Part shown: one piece after another, positions 55,772-64,000 of the stretch
Numbering within the stretch: the stretch's first letter is position 1
Layout of the letters: every line of letters starts with the position of its first letter
NCBI GenBank assembly: GCA_023228995.1
Contig: JALOAD010000003.1
Coordinates: 1-64,000, forward strand
Direction: 5' to 3'
Length of the DNA: 64,000 bases
From: Candidatus Muiribacterium halophilum
Lineage (GTDB): Bacteria > Muiribacteriota > Muiribacteriia > Muiribacteriales > Muiribacteriaceae
Notes under the pieces: model-generated
Database searches by the model: none
The model's input: the letters and a program-made list of their open reading frames with translations, nothing else
What the model was told of the DNA's origin: nothing
Made by a program: the position numbers and the translations under genes

Positions 55772-56449
55772 ATGATAAGTATAATAATAGCTGGTGGAAA
55801 AATTAAAAAAAATATATTAAATTCACTTATAAAACAGTCATTAGAAATTAAAAATTCAGAAATATTATTAGTATCAGAAAAAGAACATAATAATGAAAAT
55901 ATTTATAATATAAAACTTTCAAAAGATCATGGTTTTTCAAAAATGGCAATGTTTGGAGCATTATTTTCACAAAACCCTTATATTATATTTTTTAGAAATG
56001 TAAATAATATATCCTCAGATTATATAAAAACAACACTTAGGCAAATAAACAAAAATACATTTGCAGTAACTTTCAATTCAACCTTATATAAAAAACTTCT
56101 TCTAAATCCTTCAGGAACACTTTTTAGAAAAGATTTATTTTTCAAATTAGGTGGATTTTCTCCAGATATAAGAAACACAATATTATCAACAATACAATTA
56201 TCACAAAAAATTAAAAAAAATAAAATCCCAATAATAGACTCAAAAAAACTAATCATATCTTCAAATTACAAAAAAGGACATTTATTTTTCTATAACTTAG
56301 ATCTTATTAAAGTAAAATTAAAACACTCAAAAAAAAGAAAAATAAATATTTATGCCAATATAGCTAGAGATATATTTATAGGTAAGAAATCGTTTTTTGA
56401 AAAATCTGGAATAATTTATGGAATAACCCGATATGGAGCTATAAAATAA
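55772..56449 (+). CDS. Degenerate GT2-like glycosyltransferase
   Basis: A 225-residue protein. The start ISIIIAGGKIKKNILNSLIK resembles a GT2 N-terminus and PSGTLFRKDLFFKLGGFSPD the GT2 acceptor-loop segment (F-R-K-x-x-x-x-x-x-G-G-F). The D-x-D metal motif is missing and the length is short. Possibly an inactive partner of the following transferases. Its last base is shared with the next ATG. Confidence 0.55.
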   Translation: MISIIIAGGKIKKNILNSLIKQSLEIKNSEILLVSEKEHNNENIYNIKLSKDHGFSKMAMFGALFSQNPYIIFFRNVNNISSDYIKTTLRQINKNTFAVTFNSTLYKKLLLNPSGTLFRKDLFFKLGGFSPDIRNTILSTIQLSQKIKKNKIPIIDSKKLIISSNYKKGHLFFYNLDLIKVKLKHSKKRKINIYANIARDIFIGKKSFFEKSGIIYGITRYGAIK

Positions 56450-57390
56450 TGAAAGTTGATATATTACTTGCTACTTATAATGGAGAAAAACATATACAAG
56501 AACTTTTAGAATCACTTATTTTGCAAACTTATAAAAATATTAATATAATAATTCGTGATGATTGTTCAACAGATAAAACTCCTAATATAATAAAAGAATT
56601 TTCTTTAAAACATCCTGAAAAATTTTATATTATTGATAATCAAAATAAAAATCTCGGTCCAATGAAAAATTTTGAAGAAATTGCAAAATATTCAAAATCA
56701 GATTATATATTTTTTGCAGATCAGGATGATGTCTGGTTACCAGAAAAAATAAGTGTTTTTTCAGAAAAGATAAAATCTATAGAAAAACAGAACGGAGTTG
56801 ATTTTCCTGTACTTGTTTTTTGTGATATGTATATTACTGATAATAAACTCAATATAATCTCAAAATCATATTTCAGACATTGCAATAAAAAAACAAAAAA
56901 AAAATGTTTAAAAGATTTTTTAATACAGAACAGTCTATTAGGTTGCGTTCAAGGGTTCAATAGAGCACTTCTTAATAAATGTTTTCCTCTTGACAGAGAA
57001 GTAATAATGCATGACTGGTGGATATCTCTTGTAGCTTCTCTTTTAGGTGAAATACATTTCATAGATAAACCTCTTATCTACTACAGACAACACTCTGCTA
57101 ATGTAATAGGAACTCGAGGAAGACCAGGACTTCATACTTATCTTAAAATGCTTCCATGGAAAGATAAGACTTCCTATACCAGGCATTTCAACTCAATATT
57201 CGAACAGGCTGAACTTCTTTTAAACAGATTTAATTCTGAAATATCAGAAGAAAAGAAAATTTTAATAAAAAATTTTCTTTCAATGAAAAATCAGACCAGA
57301 CTCAAAAGAATAAGAATTATGATAAAAAACAGATTTTACAGACATAACATACACGAGACAATTGAATATATAATGAGGTATAAACCTTGA
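56449..57390 (+). CDS. GT2 glycosyltransferase, rhamnosyltransferase-like
   Basis: A 313-residue family 2 transferase. VDILLATYNGEKHIQELLES starts the nucleotide fold. IIIRDDCSTDKT and the D-x-D region FFADQDDVWLPEKI are present, then HDWWISLVASLLG and the YYRQHSANVIG signature of rhamnosyl-type enzymes. It overlaps the next gene by 4 bp. Confidence 0.88.
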   Translation: MKVDILLATYNGEKHIQELLESLILQTYKNINIIIRDDCSTDKTPNIIKEFSLKHPEKFYIIDNQNKNLGPMKNFEEIAKYSKSDYIFFADQDDVWLPEKISVFSEKIKSIEKQNGVDFPVLVFCDMYITDNKLNIISKSYFRHCNKKTKKKCLKDFLIQNSLLGCVQGFNRALLNKCFPLDREVIMHDWWISLVASLLGEIHFIDKPLIYYRQHSANVIGTRGRPGLHTYLKMLPWKDKTSYTRHFNSIFEQAELLLNRFNSEISEEKKILIKNFLSMKNQTRLKRIRIMIKNRFYRHNIHETIEYIMRYKP

Positions 57391-59318
57391 AAAAAGTCGA
57401 AATACTTCTTTCCACATATAATGGCGAAAAATATTTATCCGAGCAGCTTGATTCTCTGTTAAAACAGACCTTTAAGAATTTCAGGATAATAATAAGAGAT
57501 GACAGATCCAATGATAAAACTCTGAATATTTTAAATGCATATGCTCGCAAACACCCTGAAAAGATAATTATAATAGAATCAGAAGAAAATCTCGGACCAG
57601 CTGGAAGTTTTAGTGAACTTTTAAATCATGCTGAAGCAGAATATGTATTTTTCTGTGATCAGGATGATATATGGCTTGAAAACAAACTGGAAACCTATCT
57701 TTTATTTGTCTCAGAGATTGAAATTACATACGGAAAAGATATTCCATTCCTCATCCACTCAGACTGTTATATAACTGACAATCAGATGAATATTATTTCA
57801 AATTCATACTATAAATATATGAACTCAAATCCAAAAAGAAACAAATTAAATAATCTGCTGGTAAAAAATACAGTTGTAGGCTGTACATGTATGATAAACA
57901 GAAATCTTATAAAAAAGAGCATGCCAATCCCAAATAACATATACATGCATGACTGGTGGCTTGCATTATGTGCTTCAATCACAGGAAAGATATTCTATAT
58001 AGAAAAACCTCTAATAAAATACAGACAACATTCATTTAATGTAGTAGGAGCAAAAAAAACAAAAAACTACTTCAGAAGACTCAGAAAACTTCTTCCATGG
58101 GAAGATAACTCAAACTACACAGAACTGATTGATAAACTTATAGATCAGGCAGAAAGCTTAAAAAATTTACATAAAGATAATATATCATTTAAAGACAGGA
58201 AACTAATAGAAACATTCATAAGCACGAGGGAATTTAGCTTTTATAAAAGAGTAACCACACTGATATCCAGCAATATCCTCAAATCAAATCTCATCGAAAA
58301 CCTTGAATTATTGTTAAGATACAGACCCGAATATAATAATCCACAAATTTCAATAATAATGCCTGTTTATAACCGTGAAAAATATTTACAAAGAGCAATT
58401 GAAAGCGTTTTAAATCAGACATATAAAAACTTTGAATTTATAATAATAAATGATGGATCTTCAGATAAAAGCGAAGAAATAATATTGTCATACAAAGATC
58501 CAAGAATAAAATACATTTATTATACTCCTAATAAAGGGGCAAATCATGCAAGAAACATTGGACTTAGAAAGTCTAAAGGAAAATATATAACTTTTCAGGA
58601 TAGCGATATATTTATCAAACCCGACAAAATATCTCAACAATATTCATATATAGAAAAAAATAAAAAAAACTATGACATAATATACTGCCTTTATGAATAT
58701 AACAAAGACAATAAAGTAACTATTCTGCCGGGAAAAAAATCAAGATTTACTGGAAATATATATGATAAATTAATAACTGGGAATTTTATAGATCTCACTT
58801 CTGTCATGGTAAAAAAAGAATGCTTCATTGACAACTTATTTGAAGAATCTCTGCCAAGATTACAGGATTATGAACTATTTTTAAGACTTTCCAGAAAATA
58901 CAGATTCGGACTTCTGGAAAAAGTATTATATATATCTTACTATACAGAAGGAAGCATAAGTTCAAATCATCATAATCTCATAATAGCATCAGATTTCATT
59001 CAAAAAAAACATAGAAATATATACATAGAAGAAAGAATAGAATTTCTAATAAAAAAACATAATCTGAAAGAAATCATAATATACGGATATTCAACTTCAG
59101 GACAGTATGTAAAGAAGATACTCGAAAAAAAATCTATAAATATTGTTGGAATATATGACCAAAATAAATATATAATACCTGAAAATGTTTATCTTGATAT
59201 TTTCAGTTCAAGACAATATGAAAACACTTATATTATCATAACTTCAAGCGGTCATACTGACAAAATCGAAAATATTCTTGCAGAATACGGATATATAAAG
59301 AGGTTAACTATTTTCTGA
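57387..59318 (+). CDS. Bifunctional GT2-GT2 glycosyltransferase with C-terminal Rossmann-like domain
   Basis: A 643-residue fusion. Domain 1 (1 to about 310) closely resembles the upstream protein: VEILLSTYNGEKYL, CDQDDIWLENKLE, HDWWLALCASITG, KYRQHSFNVVG. Domain 2 (about 321-545) is a second GT2: ISIIMPVYNREKYLQRAIES, INDGSSDKS, FQDSDIFIKPDK. The last 80 residues (EIIIYGYSTSGQYVKK ... LDIFSSRQYENTYIIITSS) form a small Rossmann-like domain also found at the end of the 62504-63838 protein. The start is TTG with GAGG eight bases upstream, overlapping the previous stop. The 3' end overlaps the convergent 59304 gene by 15 bp. Confidence 0.82.
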   Translation: MKKVEILLSTYNGEKYLSEQLDSLLKQTFKNFRIIIRDDRSNDKTLNILNAYARKHPEKIIIIESEENLGPAGSFSELLNHAEAEYVFFCDQDDIWLENKLETYLLFVSEIEITYGKDIPFLIHSDCYITDNQMNIISNSYYKYMNSNPKRNKLNNLLVKNTVVGCTCMINRNLIKKSMPIPNNIYMHDWWLALCASITGKIFYIEKPLIKYRQHSFNVVGAKKTKNYFRRLRKLLPWEDNSNYTELIDKLIDQAESLKNLHKDNISFKDRKLIETFISTREFSFYKRVTTLISSNILKSNLIENLELLLRYRPEYNNPQISIIMPVYNREKYLQRAIESVLNQTYKNFEFIIINDGSSDKSEEIILSYKDPRIKYIYYTPNKGANHARNIGLRKSKGKYITFQDSDIFIKPDKISQQYSYIEKNKKNYDIIYCLYEYNKDNKVTILPGKKSRFTGNIYDKLITGNFIDLTSVMVKKECFIDNLFEESLPRLQDYELFLRLSRKYRFGLLEKVLYISYYTEGSISSNHHNLIIASDFIQKKHRNIYIEERIEFLIKKHNLKEIIIYGYSTSGQYVKKILEKKSINIVGIYDQNKYIIPENVYLDIFSSRQYENTYIIITSSGHTDKIENILAEYGYIKRLTIF

Positions 59319-60425
59319 TAATGCCTTTATCATCATTTCTGCGTTCTTATGATTAGGCATGATATTTAGACATTTTTTATAATGCATGAGACTATTCTTA
59401 TTATTACCTCTGTAACGACTGATCTCACCAAGCTTAAAATAGCTGAGAGCCAATATCTCAGATGGTTCAAAATAATCAAAATCTTCCAATATCTTATGAA
59501 ATATCTTTTCAGCTCTATAAACTTCTTTTTTTTCCAGCAGAAGACTGGCATAATTATACTTCAACAAAAAAGATATACTCTCATAAACTTCTTCAAAGAT
59601 CTTGTCATCTGAAAAAATCTCTTTATTTATTACAGAATCAGAGATTTTTTTTATATTATTTTCAATATCAGAATATATTTCAGCGTTTTTATCATTAAAA
59701 TCAGAAAAATTATCTTTTACCAACGAAGACCAACCTAGTCTCATAAATTCTTCAATCAGTATATCTCTAGTGCTAAAATGATCTGACTTGCCACACTGAG
59801 AACAATCAGAAGAAAGAAAATCAAATTCGGTCCTTTTGCTACTGACTACAATTGAAGGAACCTTAAACCTGTTCTGTGCACTTAGATTAAGAATAAGATC
59901 ATCCATAATAAATTCACCGAAGGAAAGACCTCTGATCTTTCCAGTATAATTTCTGACAAACTCTACTGTATTTAATAATAGTTCATTGGAACAGCAGTGT
60001 ATGAATCCTAGGACCACATCAACATATCGCGGATACAGAGAAAAATACCTTGAGTATCCTTCAGAATATTTTCGTTTTTTTTCTGATATATCCCTTCCTA
60101 AAATCCCACATACAGATTGAGGATTTTCAGATAAAGCTCTGCAGAATCTTTCGGAAAAATCCACCATCAACTCGATATCATCATCTATAAAAAGATTGTA
60201 ATCAGAATCTGTCATCAGGGCAAATACATGTCTTGCAAAACACCCAAAATTTCTCTCAGAAAAAATATTGTAAACTCCTTCTATTTTTCTGTCAGAAGGA
60301 GCATTATGAAAAATATAAATATCTCTGATAAAACTCTGTCGTCTTATGCCTCTAATCACTTTTTCAAGATTCTCAGTTCTTTTATACCCCAGAACAAAAG
60401 CATCTACTGTTATTGAATTATCCAT
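59304..60425 (-). CDS. Glycosyltransferase-like protein with C-terminal TPR
   Basis: A 373-residue protein. TVDAFVLGYKRTENLEKVIR and NLFIDDDIELMVDFSERF (metal D-x-D) mark a GT-A-like fold. CSQCGKSDHF may bind zinc. The last about 110 residues are TPR-like (EILALSYFKLGEISRYRGN, NSLMHYKKCLNIMPNHKNAE). Probably a transferase acting with other proteins of the cluster. It ends inside the convergent gene. Confidence 0.65.
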   Translation of the reverse strand: MDNSITVDAFVLGYKRTENLEKVIRGIRRQSFIRDIYIFHNAPSDRKIEGVYNIFSERNFGCFARHVFALMTDSDYNLFIDDDIELMVDFSERFCRALSENPQSVCGILGRDISEKKRKYSEGYSRYFSLYPRYVDVVLGFIHCCSNELLLNTVEFVRNYTGKIRGLSFGEFIMDDLILNLSAQNRFKVPSIVVSSKRTEFDFLSSDCSQCGKSDHFSTRDILIEEFMRLGWSSLVKDNFSDFNDKNAEIYSDIENNIKKISDSVINKEIFSDDKIFEEVYESISFLLKYNYASLLLEKKEVYRAEKIFHKILEDFDYFEPSEILALSYFKLGEISRYRGNNKNSLMHYKKCLNIMPNHKNAEMMIKALSENS

Positions 60426-60428
60426 TTT

Positions 60429-61517
60429 TTATTTTGTTACCCATATTATAAATTCTTTATCAATCAGAGAATATCTTTCTCTTACTTCAGGACCAGTTTT
60501 CCATTCAAAAACTGAAAATCCTACACTTCTAAGTCTATCCATATAATCCATACCATAAATTCTGACATGATCTTTCTGTCCAAATTTATTTTCTCGCTCA
60601 TCTTCATCTATTACGCTTCTATCTTCATATGTATTCTGAATATTTAATGCCAACGGGACCTGAAGAATTGCCTTTCCATCTTTTTTCAGAACCCTGTACA
60701 ATTCCTTCATCGCTTTAATATCATTGTCAATGTGTTCTAAAACATGATTACAAATTATAATATCAAATTTATTATCTTCAAACTTGAGATCTGTTATATC
60801 CATATTATACATGACATCTTGAGAATAAAGATCACATGTATAATACTCAATCTGTCTGTTCTGTTTAAGGATTTCTGTCAATCGCTTTTCAGGAGCCATA
60901 TGAAGCACAGAATTTTTATCAGTAAAGATTGATGTATTTTCTTTTAAAAAAAGATATAACAATCTCTCTCTATCAAAAGAACCACAGTGCGGACACAAAG
61001 CATTTTCTCTATACCCTCCACCGATTACATTATATTTTTTAAAGAATTCAGATTTCACCCCTGTTGGAAGCATCTTTCTTGAAGTTTTATTACAAAATGG
61101 ACAAAAATAATTTTTTCCATAACATTTTAGAAAAAAATTTATTTTTTCCAAAAGAGATAAGAATTTTTTTTTTAAAAAATAAGTGTTTTTCCCGAATATT
61201 TTAATCTTGAGATCTGGATAAATGATCTTGAATGAATTTATACCATTATGAATCAGAAACTCATACACATTCTGATAATTCTGAACAACATTATTATTCT
61301 GACACACAAAGATAGTACTGAATTCAGAAAAATCAAAATCAATATCTTTTGAAAAAGAATTTCCATTCACATGCCTGTATTCAACATTAAACAAATTTTC
61401 TATTTTCTTACACGAGATCAGCGTTATACTCATATCAGGAAAAATAGATTGAATATACTCAATCTGTCTTTTTAAGATTTCTAACGAAACAGATCCAATT
61501 AATGCTATTTTATTCAT
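60429..61517 (-). CDS. SAM-dependent methyltransferase with zinc-ribbon-like insert
   Basis: A 362-residue protein. The N-terminal 120 residues are unrecognised. Then CPFCNKTSRKML and ALCPHCGSFDRERLLYLFL form a likely zinc ribbon (two CxxC). The class I methyltransferase core follows: VLHMAPEKRLTEIL, YYTCDLYS, FDIIICNHVLEHIDND, LYRVLKKDGKAILQVPLA. The type is common in surface-glycan clusters. It overlaps the upstream epimerase gene by 4 bp. Confidence 0.82.
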   Translation of the reverse strand: MNKIALIGSVSLEILKRQIEYIQSIFPDMSITLISCKKIENLFNVEYRHVNGNSFSKDIDFDFSEFSTIFVCQNNNVVQNYQNVYEFLIHNGINSFKIIYPDLKIKIFGKNTYFLKKKFLSLLEKINFFLKCYGKNYFCPFCNKTSRKMLPTGVKSEFFKKYNVIGGGYRENALCPHCGSFDRERLLYLFLKENTSIFTDKNSVLHMAPEKRLTEILKQNRQIEYYTCDLYSQDVMYNMDITDLKFEDNKFDIIICNHVLEHIDNDIKAMKELYRVLKKDGKAILQVPLALNIQNTYEDRSVIDEDERENKFGQKDHVRIYGMDYMDRLRSVGFSVFEWKTGPEVRERYSLIDKEFIIWVTK

Positions 61518-62500
61518 GACAACTCTCTTTTTTCAACATAAATATCATAATTTTCCTTGTAAAAATCTATTGTTTTTTCAATACCAACTTCCAATGAAAA
61601 TACAGGACTCCATTCAATATCATTTTTTAATTTTGAGATATCTGCAATAAAGTCTCCTGTTTCCACATTTATATAATTTTCAGGCCAATCAATTAAATTA
61701 ATCTTTCCAGAACCAGATATTCTTATTATTGTTTCTGCCATATCTATAAAACAAATTCCATTACCACTTCCAAGATTATATACCTTACCATCAGTTGTAT
61801 CAGAAAAAGCAGATTTTATAAGACCACATACCAGATCATCAATAAAAATATAATCTCTTTTCTGTTTTCCATCACCATATATTGATATTTCTCTGTTCTC
61901 TATTGCCTGTCTTATAAACCAGTTAACAATGCCATATCCACTATGTTTTATCTGACCACGAGGACCATAAGGATTTGTAATCCTAAAACAGGTACATCTT
62001 ATTCCAAACATTCTATAATAATACAGATATATACTCTCAGCAGCCATCTTATTCAGAGCATAGGGGGTCAGCGGTTCCATTGCATGATCTTCTAAAACAG
62101 GATTATTATCGATTTTTCCATATTGAAGTCTGGTTCCAGAATATATAATTTTTATAGATGGATTATGTTTTCTGATCTCCTCCAGCACTCTCAGATGTCC
62201 CATATAATTAATTTCAGCATCATAGATTGGATTCTCAAGACTCAAATTGTGATTTATCTGACCAGCCATATTAAAGATTATATCAATATCTTTTAATCTG
62301 TAAGATATTTTTTCAAAATCTCTTATATCTAAATTGATTATCTCTATATTATCCTTTATCTCTTTTATATTATTAAGATTAGCACCGTATTTAGGATCAA
62401 AAAAATCCAAAAGTATAATTTTGTGACCAAGTTTAAAAAGTTCCAGTGCAATACTAGAACCAATCATCCCAAGTCCACCTGTAATAAGAATAGTTTTCAT
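61514..62500 (-). CDS. NAD-dependent sugar epimerase/dehydratase
   Basis: A 328-residue extended SDR. GGLGMIGSSIALEL near residue 8 binds NAD. FNMAGQINHNLSLENP, the catalytic Y-A-L-N-K (YALNKMAAESIYLYY), CFRITNPYGPRGQ and GDGKQKRDYIFIDDLV identify a nucleotide-sugar 4-epimerase/dehydratase. The exact sugar cannot be read; UDP-glucose 4-epimerase-like or CDP-sugar 2-epimerase-like enzymes are the closest types. It follows the GT at 62504 by 3 bp. Confidence 0.88.
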   Translation of the reverse strand: MKTILITGGLGMIGSSIALELFKLGHKIILLDFFDPKYGANLNNIKEIKDNIEIINLDIRDFEKISYRLKDIDIIFNMAGQINHNLSLENPIYDAEINYMGHLRVLEEIRKHNPSIKIIYSGTRLQYGKIDNNPVLEDHAMEPLTPYALNKMAAESIYLYYYRMFGIRCTCFRITNPYGPRGQIKHSGYGIVNWFIRQAIENREISIYGDGKQKRDYIFIDDLVCGLIKSAFSDTTDGKVYNLGSGNGICFIDMAETIIRISGSGKINLIDWPENYINVETGDFIADISKLKNDIEWSPVFSLEVGIEKTIDFYKENYDIYVEKRELS

Positions 62501-62503
62501 AAA

Positions 62504-63838
62504 TTAAAATGTAATTAAGTTTTTAAATCCTTTTTCTGATAAATTTTTTTCTATTTCTTGCCAGTAAGTCATTGATGTTATATAAATTGGGACTTCTTTA
62601 TATTTGTCACTTGAAAAAATATCAATATAAAATTCATCTTCAACCTTTTTTCTGTCAATATCATAAATCCCATTAACATTTATATTTAAACTCTTTAACC
62701 ATAAATTAAGGAGTTTACCAAATAATCCATATCCATATATTATACAGGATTCTTTTACAAAACTCCTCGATAAAATTATATTGGTCAATTCCAGAATCTC
62801 ATTCCCACATTCCTCAATTATAATATCTATTACAGAATCTTCATTTAAACAATTAATCTTCATGAAATTTTTATTTATGCCAGAAATAAAATAATCATCA
62901 AATGAAAATAGAAAATTTCTTTTTAATTTTATTTTTTCACTCGCATTTGAATAAATTTTGAATAATACCGGCTTATTGAATTTTATTATGTATGATTTCT
63001 TATTTTCTAATTTTATTGAAATCTTCTTTCTTTCATAATCAAAAAAATAATTGTCAATTTTCTTACCATTATTCGATTCTGTCTCCACAGTGATAAAACT
63101 CAGTAAATTTTTAAAATCTTTGTATACTCTCGAATTATTATACATATTCTTATACACATGTTTATTATTGATTATTAACTGCATATTCATAAAAATTCTT
63201 TTATATAAATTACTATTCATTTCTGTTATCATGGATTTATCTTTTTTTCTGTAGAAAAATAATATTTCATTGATTTTATATGCTTTTTTGCCTAATTCCG
63301 CAATTGATACCCATAAATCCCAATCTTCCATTCCATATTCCATATTAGACTTATACCCACCACACAATTCCCAGTCTTTCTTTCTAAACATTGAACATGC
63401 CGATATATAATTATTCATAATTAAAGAAGATTCGGTAAAGACATTGCAAATTCTTTCTTCTTCACTAGCTCCAAAATATCTGAAATTGGCATAAACAATC
63501 CCCACATCATTGTATTTTCCCATAATATCAACAGCTTTTTCAATAAATGTCTCGTGGATAAGGTCATCTGAGTCCAAAGGGAAAATATAACGGCCCGTAG
63601 ATTTTTCGATTCCATAATTTCTGGCATTGGAAAGTCCAGAATTGTTGATATGATAAAAAGTTACTGAACTAAATTTTTTTTCAATTCCCCTTATTTTTTT
63701 CTCATTCTCATAATCAGATCCATCATTTACTACAATTATCTCGATATTTTTATAAGTTTGATGAAATGCAGATATAATTGTCTCTTCCAGATATTCAGCA
63801 TGATTATAACAAGGAATTATAATACTTACACGATTCAT
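62504..63838 (-). CDS. GT2 glycosyltransferase with C-terminal Rossmann-like domain
   Basis: A 444-residue protein. The GT2 part is at 1 to about 230: VSIIIPCYNHAEYLEETIIS, VVNDGSDYENEK, IFPLDSDDLIHETFI, MEYGMEDWDLWVSIAELG. A linker of low-complexity strands follows. The last about 80 residues (SCIIYGYGLFGKLL ... FYIDIFSSDKYKEVPIYITS) are the same small Rossmann-like domain as at the end of the 57387-59318 protein. No SD; the start lies three bases after the stop of the upstream partial gene. Confidence 0.85.
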   Translation of the reverse strand: MNRVSIIIPCYNHAEYLEETIISAFHQTYKNIEIIVVNDGSDYENEKKIRGIEKKFSSVTFYHINNSGLSNARNYGIEKSTGRYIFPLDSDDLIHETFIEKAVDIMGKYNDVGIVYANFRYFGASEEERICNVFTESSLIMNNYISACSMFRKKDWELCGGYKSNMEYGMEDWDLWVSIAELGKKAYKINEILFFYRKKDKSMITEMNSNLYKRIFMNMQLIINNKHVYKNMYNNSRVYKDFKNLLSFITVETESNNGKKIDNYFFDYERKKISIKLENKKSYIIKFNKPVLFKIYSNASEKIKLKRNFLFSFDDYFISGINKNFMKINCLNEDSVIDIIIEECGNEILELTNIILSRSFVKESCIIYGYGLFGKLLNLWLKSLNINVNGIYDIDRKKVEDEFYIDIFSSDKYKEVPIYITSMTYWQEIEKNLSEKGFKNLITF

Positions 63839-63841
63839 AAA

Positions 63842-64000
63842 CTATATTCTAACATATGGGATAGTCTTTTTTAAACAAGAAAAAAAAAGTTTTATAATTT
63901 TATGATACTTGATATTAACATCTAGTCTTGTAAAAAGCTTATACAAAATTTTTGCATTTAAAAAAATAAAAATTAAAAAACTACTTAGTTTAATAGGTTC
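63842..64000 (-). CDS. 3' end of a gene entering from the right edge
   Basis: The minus strand is open from the window edge to a TAG at 63842, 52 codons, ending in a basic helix-rich tail (KLFFSCLKKTIPYVRI). The next gene starts three bases later on the same strand, as throughout this cluster. The tail resembles the end of rhamnosyl-type GT2 proteins, but that is weak evidence. Confidence 0.55.
   Translation of the reverse strand, partial: EPIKLSSFLIFIFLNAKILYKLFTRLDVNIKYHKIIKLFFSCLKKTIPYVRI

Overview
The window is very AT-rich, gene-dense bacterial DNA. It reads as an anaerobic, amino-acid-fermenting organism with a Gram-negative envelope. The fermentation evidence is a complete ornithine degradation operon (ord, ortA, ortB, oraS, oraE, a GlmL/MutL-type protein, orr) and a methylmalonyl-CoA mutase set with a split mutase, epimerase and MeaB. 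The envelope evidence is inferred: pseudopilin-like proteins, a probable beta-barrel tail, DUF3857/transglutaminase proteins and polysaccharide glycosyltransferases. A Fusobacterium-, spirochaete- or candidate-phylum (for example Muiribacteriota-like) lineage would fit. The sequence alone does not decide this. No rRNA, tRNA or CRISPR array was seen.

Layout. 1-6.6 kb (minus): an FAD oxidoreductase, a PLP-fold/GNAT fusion that lacks the PLP lysine, and the methylmalonyl-CoA genes. 6.7-9.1 kb: a repeat-rich accessory island. A SecB-like/unknown/HEPN three-gene cassette lies between two copies of a MITE-like element. 9.1-19.3 kb: the ornithine operon, with a GGDEF gene at the head of its second half and an MscS channel at its end, interrupted by a convergent secreted DUF4350-like gene. 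19.8-24.8 kb: envelope and signalling genes, and comM behind a sigma-54-type promoter. 24.9-31.8 kb (minus): an alaS-led cluster (alaS, ruvX, trhP, DUF4911, yjbQ) ending in a frameshifted metallophosphatase/barrel gene. 31.9-36.7 kb: secreted and pilin-like proteins and nth. 37.1-42.8 kb (minus): tig-clpP-clpX, rph-rdgB and murI. Upstream of tig is a compact structured small-RNA locus with its own sigma-54 promoter and intrinsic terminator. 43.1-51.7 kb: a giant radical SAM/alpha-solenoid protein followed by two DUF3857-transglutaminase paralogues, one with the catalytic Cys lost. 51.7-52.75 kb: a 354-bp-period repeat block. 52.8-64 kb: secreted and pseudopilin-like proteins, then a surface-polysaccharide cluster of glycosyltransferases, a methyltransferase and an epimerase that runs off the right edge.

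How the genes work together. Orr makes D-ornithine. OraS/OraE (B12 and PLP) make 2,4-diaminopentanoate. Ord oxidises this to 2-amino-4-oxopentanoate, and OrtA/OrtB cleave it to alanine and acetyl-CoA. The GlmL-type protein probably maintains the B12 mutase, as MeaB does for methylmalonyl-CoA mutase. Several promoters share one geometry: a -10 hexamer, six or seven bases, then ATG with no Shine-Dalgarno. This suggests leaderless mRNAs are common here, alongside SD-led ATG and TTG starts. The best candidates for undescribed biology are the sigma-54 small RNA (about 40430-40562), the SecB/HEPN cassette (7494-8786), the radical SAM-solenoid operon (43575-51703) and the variable intergenic hairpin arrays.
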